Assembly (NCBI GenBank): GCA_003024985.2
Contig: PXIH01S0014640.1
Strand: one strand, 5' to 3'
Length of the DNA stretch: 14,244 nucleotides
Origin: Euperipatoides rowelli
Lineage: Eukaryota > Onychophora > Udeonychophora > Euonychophora > Peripatopsidae
In this document: piece by piece, positions 8,475-14,244 of the stretch
Layout of the letters: each line of letters opens with the position of its first letter
Position numbering within the stretch: position 1 is the stretch's first letter
Translations under genes and position numbers: made by a program
The notes under the pieces: model-generated
Databases searched by the model: none
Told to the model about the DNA's origin: nothing
The model's input: only the letters and a program-made list of their open reading frames with translations

Positions 8475-9123
8475 AGTTTTAAAATTACAGTTGATATTCA
8501 AATAACACTTCCTTCTCTTGACCTTTCATACTATGGTCAATCAATAAATTTGTTTTTAAAATTGAATGCCTGATTCATGATTGGCACTTATTTCTACTAT
8601 TAGTTTAGTTAATTGTTTTATATTATTCCGTGTTTTAACAATTTGAGTTGTAGGCTTAAACAGAATACATTGTGTGATCGATTTAATTAAAGTTAATTAA
8701 CATTTAGGCTATATGGTGCTTTATTATTTCTATCTTAAGAGTACCATAAGTGATTTAGTTAGTTATTGAACATAACTATTTGCAATTAGGATCATGGTAA
8801 ATTTAGATCCCAAAACATTAGATGATGCATAATATGGAGTATCATATCAAAATCAATTTAATTCGTTTGAAAAAATTAAAATGTGACATTATGATACTAG
8901 GATGCAAGATTGAAAAGTGACACATCTGATGTTCAAATCTGACATTTGACATTCATAGAATACCAATTTTAGATAGGGTTGTTGAACAATATGTACTTTC
9001 CTAAACGATGAATTTCAAAGTTTATCGGCATACCTCAAATCAGGAAATGATTAACTCATATGGTACTCATATATAGATATTGGTATACATAGATTTGTGT
9101 AATCAGATCTGTCATTAAATCTT
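8475..9123. other. no recognisable coding sequence
   Basis: This is AT-rich sequence with one TAGGCTA at 8705-8711 and a short TGACATTTGACATTC duplication of TGACAT near 8940. The 5' half of the plus-strand protease, including its catalytic triad, should lie at the right end, but I could not identify it. Confidence 0.45.
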
Positions 9124-10200
9124 ACAGGAGCAGGTCATGAACAACACCGATCCAATCATCATAGACTTACAGTTCAGATGTAACATACCATGAGATGTTG
9201 AAACACAAATTTTACATAATTGAAAGGTGTGTTAAACTAGGGCTTGATTTTATCCTAGACAGTGATTTGTTGGCAGTGAATAATCTGGTACTTGATCTTG
9301 GCAAACACATGTTCATGTTTGGAGACAAAATCATAGGGTCTGTAGAGATATCTGAGAGAAGACTTGGACAAATACTGATTTTAATAGTACAGTATACTAT
9401 GATGAGGCCAATCAACATGTGTACACTATACCTGGGTAGAAACCTGAATTCAATGAAATTAGATCCCCAATTTACAAGTTGGAGGATTAACCTGATGGCC
9501 ATATAAAAATGAAACTTATTGATCATGTTTATTCTCTCATTATTGGTTCACAGATTAGACAGAAGCTGAAATCTGATTCTAGACCAAAAGTATGCATTCA
9601 TTTGTGGGAGCCATGGACTTACATGACATCAAGAGATTCATACACCAGGTACATCTGATCTCCAATAGATAAATTGCAAAAATTGAAATGTCATTGAAGT
9701 TGCTCCCAAGGATATGTAAAAGACTTAATGAATTCTTGCAAGTGGGAATTAATTATACAACCCAGTAGTAGTCGCTGGAATTTGCCATTATCCTCTATTG
9801 AGAAACCCAACTGTGACATATGTTTGTTATTAGATTCTACTGCCATCAATAAAATGTCAAAAATAAATTCTTTCGTAAACATTGATTATTTTTGGCTGTT
9901 ATGTGTGGGTATAAAATTTTCAGTGTTATGGATTTCGAGTCTGGCAACTATAAGTCCGACTCCATTTTAAATCCAGTAATTATTCGCTTTTCAAACACAC
10001 AGGGGCAAATATGAGTTTCAATGCTTTTCCATGGTTGCTTAGACCTGGGCATTTTACTTCATTTGTTATGAAACAAATATTGGGAGACGTACTGGAAAAG
10101 CAAATGGTTGCATTCAATATGACATGATGATTGCATTCAAGGACATTGAATCACATTGTGGATTCTGGACCACTTTATCAAATATAATATAAAAGTAAAA
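9124..10200 (+). pseudogene. decayed Ty3/gypsy-type pol: protease and reverse transcriptase
   Basis: Fragments in all three plus frames occur in pol order. Protease: DLQFRCNIP near 9165, then MLKHKFYIIE and LGLDFILDSDLLAVNN (about 9195-9285), the conserved 'GLDFL' strand of Ty3/gypsy retropepsins, with FGDKII after it. Reverse transcriptase: KRLNEFLQVGI near 9720, QPSSSRWNLPLSSIEKP at about 9758-9810, and LLLDSTAINKM where family members have the 'VDYR.LN' box. FSVMDFESGNY follows near 9920, at the 'FS.LDL.SGY' box, then FSNTQGQ and, in another frame, YEFQCF, then SFVMKQILGDVLEK (about 10060-10100), and last KDIESH near 10138. The catalytic YLDD box is disrupted at about 10110-10125, where stops lie between the flanking blocks. 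At least five frameshifts and stops make it non-functional. RNase H and integrase are not seen. Confidence 0.7.
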
Positions 10201-11132
10201 AAAAAAAAGTTTCCCAAGGAAATTCTTAACTCCCCTGACTGCAACTTATTTCAGACAAATATAAAGTTTCTGCATTAGTATTGGTTGCTGATTTATATTA
10301 TAATTACACCCAAAAATTACCTTTATTAGTTCTAAATATATTATAATCATTACTTATTTGTGGAATTTCTACATTTCTTCAAAAAGCAATTATATTCTCC
10401 ATATTATTGGTGCTATATCCCCAAAATATAGGCTACAAAAATTAAATGTTTTACTAGCGTTTCCTGCATAACAAGATACCATACAATTTTTTCCCCACTA
10501 CACCTTTATTTTTGTGTCATGCCCCTTGTTTTAATGAAAAAAAAAAACCTAAATAAATAAAATCAATTAGAAATTTATTTACTTCAAAACAGTAGTTTTA
10601 CAACTTTAGCATCAAGTAGGCTATATAATGTATCTTTTAAAAATTAATAGTTTAAAAAACAAAAACACAACTAATGTTTACATTAAAAAAAACAAAAAAC
10701 ATTAATGCTGGACATAAATATTTATAATAATAAAAATATGTAGCCAACAAGTCAGTTTTCTCACTTTGCTTTCCAAATTCTAATTAGAGTTGAACACAAA
10801 TTAATTTACGATTAATCAATACAAATAAGGGCAGTTTGACCAACAGGATAGCCTACTGTTGCAAGGCTTGAGCAGAGTCAATGCAGACAAGTTACACAAA
10901 ATTCATTCATTTAATATTTTTCATAACCAATCTATTCCAATATAATTTTTAATATTAAGTCTAAAATTATTAAAATAATTAATTTCAAAATTAAAACAAT
11001 ATTAATACTTTTAAACAATAATTATCAGTTCATTAAAATTTAGAACATTTTGCACAATGTCTGAAGTTTTCTCGTTTAAAAATTCTAGTTTTTTCCCCTC
11101 ATGTTTTATTTTTTTTAACAATTAATGCAATA
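10201..11132. other. AT-rich non-coding stretch
   Basis: The pol remnant fades after a run of A at 10198-10208; the RNase H and integrase regions expected next are not recognisable. TAGGCTA/TAGCCTA words are at 10429, 10617 and 10849. I see no gene. Confidence 0.5.
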
Positions 11133-11436
11133 ATCTAAAGCAGAGGTTCTCCACTTGGCAGAAAGTATCAACTATTTGTATATAAATGGAAAATGTTTTC
11201 ACGATATGCACCACACGGAAATGACAAAATACCGGGAATAGGCTATCCTCCCACCACTGAGGGAGTGACTTTATGATGCTATTTCAAATTTCTTCTGATG
11301 TAATACGAAATACCATTATTAATAATTCTAAAATATTTAATGTTATAAATTTAATCCAAATACGTACCACTAGTCAAAACTTGGCATACCACCAATGGTA
11401 TTTAAGTACCATAGGTTGAGAACCAATTATCTACAG
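11133..11436. mobile_element. hAT-like MITE with probable 8-bp target duplications
   Basis: The element spans 11141-11428 (288 bp). It begins CAGAGGTTCTCC and ends GGTTGAGAACCAATT; GGTTCTC and GAGAACC form the inverted termini. This is the pattern of Charlie-type hAT elements, whose ends read CAG-x-GGTTCTCAA. The flanks ATCTAAAG (11133-11140) and ATCTACAG (11429-11436) differ at one base and are the 8-bp target duplication typical of hAT insertions. Near the 3' end TACGTACCACTAG and GTACCATAGG recall the GGTAC-rich subterminal repeats of such MITEs. There is no transposase, so it is non-autonomous. It is old, given one mismatch in the duplication and decayed tips. Confidence 0.7.
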
Positions 11437-11652
11437 TAATAAATTAGAAATTTGGTAGAAAATACTGTTCAGTAATAATAATCTTTTAATTTAAACTAAA
11501 ATTTATTTTAATTAACAAAATTATACTTAGCCTATTATACACTTGCAATCAAAACAATTATGATCGGCCACATTTAAATCTGTACTGTATATTTTTATTA
11601 CGGTAAATAGAAAATATGGTAGCCTATATATTTTATTTATAGCATAATGTAT

Positions 11653-11666
11653 AAGTCGAACGACTT
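11653..11666. repeat. short perfect palindrome with two CpG
   Basis: AAGTCG, a two-base AA loop, then CGACTT. It is short and probably incidental, but it carries two CpG in a CpG-poor region. Confidence 0.6.
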
Positions 11667-11673
11667 TTTACAT

Positions 11674-11812
11674 GTAACTAATTTTTCTCCTTTTTTTCCC
11701 TTCTTTTTTCTCTTTCTTTGTCTTTGGTTGATAACAATAAATCACCATTTTTCACCATTCTTTCCCTCTTCCTCTTCCGCTTCTTTCTTTTTAAACTTTT
11801 CTCTGCTCTCCC
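11674..11812. repeat. polypyrimidine/polypurine tract
   Basis: Two long pyrimidine-only or nearly pyrimidine-only runs (about 11684-11724 and 11759-11790) are separated by a short AT-rich linker. On the minus strand they give the artificial K/E-rich frame at 11742-11924. They lie just 3' of the minus-strand LINE coding end and may be part of its 3' UTR or a simple-sequence expansion. Strand-asymmetric tracts like this can form triplex DNA. Confidence 0.7.
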
Positions 11813-11937
11813 TTATTTGGCAATAATTTTCTTTCACTCTACAGTTTGTTTCGCCTACTTGAAATCCCTGTTTTTTACTCCTTTTCATAACTACCGTATT
11901 TAATGTCAATCTATTTAAACACAACCATTCACAGTAT

Positions 11938-12780
11938 CTAGTTAAAAATGTTCAATGGCAGATCTCTATAAAGTCTATCATTCGCAAGATATTTATCTAA
12001 TTCCTTCTTAAACATGCTTAGAGATGTTGATTCAACTACAACACTTGGTAACTTGTTCCACATTCCAACATTTCTGTGTAAAACAGTATGATCTCTTATG
12101 GTTGTCCTTCTGTAGATAATTTCAATTTTAAATCTATGTGATCTGAATTGATTTCTTGCTTGAAAGGGTAAATCTTTTTTCTTTATTGTTTTCTATAACT
12201 ATATTTTTAAACATAAATATCAAATCTCCTCTTAAGAATCTCTGAGAAGGAATTATTCCTTTAAGAAGAGAAAGCCTATCTTTATATTTAATATTTTTAA
12301 ATCCTTTTATTAATTTAGTGAATCTTCTAAATTTTGATTCAATTTTTTTTAAGTCCCTATTGTATAGAAAGAAAATAGATGTATATCCATAATCTATTAT
12401 AGGTTGAATGTATACATTGTAAACTGTTTTAAAAGATTCCTTTGTGATGTATTTAACTTTATTTTTAATCAGACATTTTCATATTTATCTTCTTTGTTAT
12501 ATTATCAGCATGAGTAGAGAAAGTAAGACCAGAGTCATATATTACTCCCAGCCCCAGGTCTTTGTACAGTATATTTCAACCCTTTCAATCTCATTTTGAC
12601 CCAGATAATATTTTATACTTGATTTTTTATTTGAAAATCGTATAAATTTTGTTTTTTCTTTATTAAGTATTAATTTGTTTTTGTTTAACCATTCTTCTAT
12701 TAGAAAAGAATCTCTTTGTAAAACTTTAGATTCACATGTATCTCCAACACTCCTTATAAGTTTTATATCTTTAGAAACAA
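11938..12780 (-). pseudogene. non-LTR retrotransposon reverse transcriptase, C-terminal half
   Basis: On the minus strand, from about 12780: VSKDIKLIRSVGDT, LQRDSFLIEEWLNKNKLILN and KTKFIRFSNKKSS, then after a frameshift KDLGLGVIYDSGLTFSTH, then after another VYIQPIIDYGYTS and KFRRFTKLIKGF, with DRLSLLKG and FLRGDLIFMFKNI after it. After a third shift come RNQFRSHRF, RRTTIRDHTVLHRNVGMWN, KLPSVVVESTSLSMFKKELD and KYLANDRLYRDLPLNIFN, ending at TAG 11940-11938. This is the region after the catalytic palm to the C-terminus of CR1/jockey-like elements. The acidic pair of the palm is not preserved at the truncated 5' edge. It differs from the LINE fragment at 1168-1800 (RGDLI against YLDII at the equivalent place), so two families are present. 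Three frameshifts show it is inactive. Confidence 0.8.
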
Positions 12781-12889
12781 AAAAATCTTGCTAACTTACT
12801 TAGAAATATTACATTTAAAATAAAGCAGTTGACTGATTCATCCATTGAATTACCATTATATCTCAAACAGTTTATAATCCTTTCCCCTT

Positions 12890-12985
12890 TTAAGAGTTGT
12901 GAAAGGCCTCTTTTGTGAAAAAAGAGCGACCTGCCATACATAGTTCTATTACGGTACTTTCAAGTTTGCCGACTGTTTGTCTATT
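12890..12985 (-). other. GC-richer open stretch, unassigned
   Basis: The minus strand is open for 31 codons from 12985 to a TAA at 12892-12890, including QTVGKLESTVIELCMAGRSF. A weak acceptor-like AATTAATAG lies at its start. The plus strand is also partly open. No family is recognised. It could be a short terminal exon, or sequence flanking the LINE insertion. Confidence 0.2.
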
Positions 12986-13102
12986 AATTTAAATAAGAAA
13001 TTAAATTAAAATGTCTTTATACGCTATAAATAAAATGATTAACCCTATTTTAAGTTCAATAGTTATAGGCCTACTGCTAAAAGCTTTCTCTTTTTTTACA
13101 AG

Positions 13103-13159
13103 CAGTTAGCAGAAGGTGGCAGACCGCTAACAGACATTGTGGATGCGAGTTCTACATAA
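13103..13159 (+). CDS. candidate terminal coding exon, unknown gene
   Basis: The upstream sequence has the full layout of an animal 3' splice site: a branch-point-like CTGCTAA at about 13074, the pyrimidine tract CTTTCTCTTTTTTT, then ACAAG or ACAAGCAG. From 13103 one frame reads QLAEGGRPLTDIVDASST and stops at TAA 13157-13159; starting instead at 13106 keeps the same frame. GC content is well above the flanks. The peptide has normal protein composition but I do not recognise it. No polyadenylation signal is obvious in the next 150 bases, and no upstream exon in phase 0 was identified in the window, so a chance open frame remains possible. Confidence 0.3.
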   Translation, partial: QLAEGGRPLTDIVDASST

Positions 13160-13345
13160 AGTATGAATATGGTGTTTTTTTTTAATTGAATCCAAACAAG
13201 TCATAGGTAAGTAAATCTTAATTTATTTTTAAATATGTAAATTATTGTTTAATCCCAAAACATATTTATAACTGGAATTATTTTATTATTTATTTTAATT
13301 TTTTTCATCCCTGTTTTTTTTATAATGTAAATATTAATAGAAAGG

Positions 13346-13703
13346 GTGACTTACTCTTTTTTATTTTAAACTTCGCACTTCAACAAAGTGTAGTTATTTG
13401 TACTTATGATTTTTTTTTTAAAGTATAAAAGTTACTTACACTAATTTTTAAAAATACACTATAATGTAGTTACATATTTGTACAAATGATTTTTTTTTAA
13501 ATCTGAAAGTTACTTACCTTTACTTTTAAAAATACACCAACAAAATGCAAATACTGTTATTTCTACTTATGAATTTTTTTAAAAGTCTAAATGTTTACTT
13601 ACTCTCCTTTTAAAAATACATTTCAATAAAAAGTAGTTACGGTACTGTATATATTATTTCAACTTATGAATCTAAAAGTTGCTCTAACTTTTAAAAATAC
13701 ACC
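13346..13703. repeat. degenerate tandem repeat, about 78-85 bp unit
   Basis: Units begin at 13346, 13431, 13509 and 13593, and a partial unit begins at 13678. Each starts G-TTACTTACT or a variant and continues through TTTTAAAAATACA. Each then has a variable block, usually a GTAGTTA-like word, and ends with ACTTATGA or ACAAATGA and a run of T. Unit lengths are 85, 78, 84 and 85, giving about 4.3 copies. The copies differ at many places, so this is an old minisatellite rather than a recent expansion. Confidence 0.75.
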
Positions 13704-13736
13704 ATTCTATACATCATGAGTTCACATCCATTTCAT

Positions 13737-13947
13737 ATTACCCATAATACATTATTGACCACACCTCCTTCAAAAAATTTCAATTGCCAGAATGCAGCAT
13801 TTAAACAACCATAGTACAGATGTGCCAAAGCACAAAGATTACCCAAAATGCATTATTCAAAATGGTAGCAATCTTATGTTACAATGAAAGTGCCATCAAC
13901 ATTGATCTCCATCTTGGATTTTCAAAATTACCCAAAATGCTTTGAAC
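13737..13947. repeat. three spaced ATTACCCAAAATGC blocks
   Basis: Copies start at 13737 (ATTACCCATAATAC), 13838 (ATTACCCAAAATGCATTATT) and 13927 (ATTACCCAAAATGCTTTGAA), spaced 101 and 89 bases apart. All are on the plus strand. Sequence between them is only loosely similar, for example AAAATGGTAGCAATC against AACTATGGCAATC after copies 2 and 3. The spacing resembles the neighbouring tandem array, but the unit is different. Confidence 0.6.
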
Positions 13948-14244
13948 TATGGCAATCTGGCATTGAACTATAGCAAAAAGGCATTGAACTATGGCAATCT
14001 GGAATATTGGAACGACTATAAAAAGCTAAAAAACTCTCTAAATCACTTAATAAAAAGAAGAAAAATTGAGCACTACAAAAATAAAATTTTGGCTGATGGA
14101 AATAATTCTAAAAAATCTTGGGAATCTCTAAACGAATTGATGGGTAAGAAAAAAAAATCATGATAGCCATAAATTGTCCACATTTGATGTACAGAAACTA
14201 AGTTGTTATTTTGGCACAATAGGGAAAGTAATTGAAAAAGAAAT
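13906..14244 (+). pseudogene. non-LTR retrotransposon ORF fragment (endonuclease-RT linker)
   Basis: The frame is open from 13906. The recognisable part begins near 13972 with SKKALNYGNLEYWNDYKKL, followed by KNSLNHLIKRRKIEHYKNKI and SKKSWESLNELMGKKKKS before a TGA at 14161-14163. This basic linker ('...YKKLKN...L...K..YY..K', then 'N.SKK.W..LN.L.GKK') lies between the endonuclease and RT of LINE ORF2 proteins. After a run of nine A at 14149-14157 the sense continues in the next frame from 14162 with DSHKLSTFDVQKLSCYFGTI up to the window edge, so a one-base slip breaks this copy. It is truncated at the 5' side, with no endonuclease seen. It is on the strand opposite to the two other LINE fragments. 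Confidence 0.65.
13939..14001 (+). repeat. 21-bp in-frame triplication
   Basis: Three consecutive 21-base units start at 13939, 13960 and 13981. Units 1 and 3 differ at one base (GCTTTG against GCATTG); unit 2 diverges in its last third. In the LINE frame they encode ALNYGNL, ALNYSKK and ALNYGNL. Unit 3 with the bases after it fits the expected LINE linker, so units 1 and 2 are probably a local expansion at the 5' edge of the insertion. Confidence 0.8.

Noticed and set aside
9212-9526. 104-codon minus frame
   Set aside because: Antisense shadow of the plus-strand protease remnant, where GLDFIL and adjacent strands are recognisable.
9691-9882. 63-codon minus frame
   Set aside because: Antisense shadow of the RT remnant carrying QPSSSRWNLPL on the plus strand.
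11718-11924. Plus 61- and minus 60-codon frames
   Set aside because: Products of the polypyrimidine/polypurine tract (F/L-rich on one strand, K/E-rich on the other).
1-14244. CRISPR arrays, bacterial operons, rRNA or tRNA genes
   Set aside because: No regular short repeats with unique spacers, no ribosome-binding-site-spaced ORFs, and no tRNA A/B-box or cloverleaf arrangement was found.

Overview
This is an AT-rich (roughly three-quarters A+T by eye) piece of animal nuclear DNA. It has no operons, no long intact ORFs and no bacterial signals. It carries decayed retrotransposons and a hAT-like DNA element, low-complexity AT sequence, sparse CpG, and splice-site-like sequences. The mix of element types suggests a metazoan, probably an aquatic invertebrate, but I cannot name the species. 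No complete cellular gene can be supported.

Layout. Positions 1-973 are non-coding. From 974 to about 1800 (minus strand) lies the 3' end of a non-LTR retrotransposon: C-terminal reverse-transcriptase region, 3' UTR and (AAAT)n tail. From 1800 to 7000 the sequence is mostly anonymous. It contains a candidate plus-strand exon (2853-2965), one copy of a diverged repeat (3114-3297), a GC-richer island with two overlapping open frames (3934-4176), a candidate minus-strand exon ending at a splice donor (4628-4742), and a second copy of that donor sequence at 5494-5521. From about 7018 to 10200 there is a graveyard of LTR retrotransposons: a probable LTR with a primer-binding-site-like sequence (7018-7533), a second copy of the diverged repeat (7556-7763), a retropepsin-like remnant on the minus strand (8290-8474), and a decayed Ty3/gypsy-type protease plus reverse transcriptase on the plus strand (9124-10200). 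A hAT-like MITE with probable 8-bp target duplications sits at 11141-11428. A second non-LTR fragment occupies 11938-12780 (minus). A candidate terminal exon is at 13103-13159, followed by a degenerate tandem repeat of about 80 bp (13346-13703). The start of a third non-LTR ORF fragment (13906-14244, plus), with a 21-bp triplication and a frameshift in a run of nine A, runs off the window.

How it fits together. Nothing here forms a working pathway. All retroelement coding remnants carry stops and frameshifts, so they are fossils. The plus-strand LTR, primer-site, protease and RT remnants are in the order and approximate spacing of one Ty3/gypsy element whose gag region has been overwritten, but the opposed protease remnant between them means more than one insertion is involved. 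The candidate exons may belong to host genes whose bodies lie in introns or beyond the window; each rests only on splice-site shape and an open frame. I did not find a convincing undescribed system. The most unusual signals are the strong enrichment of the word TAGGCTA/TAGGCCTA, the duplicated donor-like block, and the diverged repeat pair with a conserved TGGC-N4-GCCA dyad.
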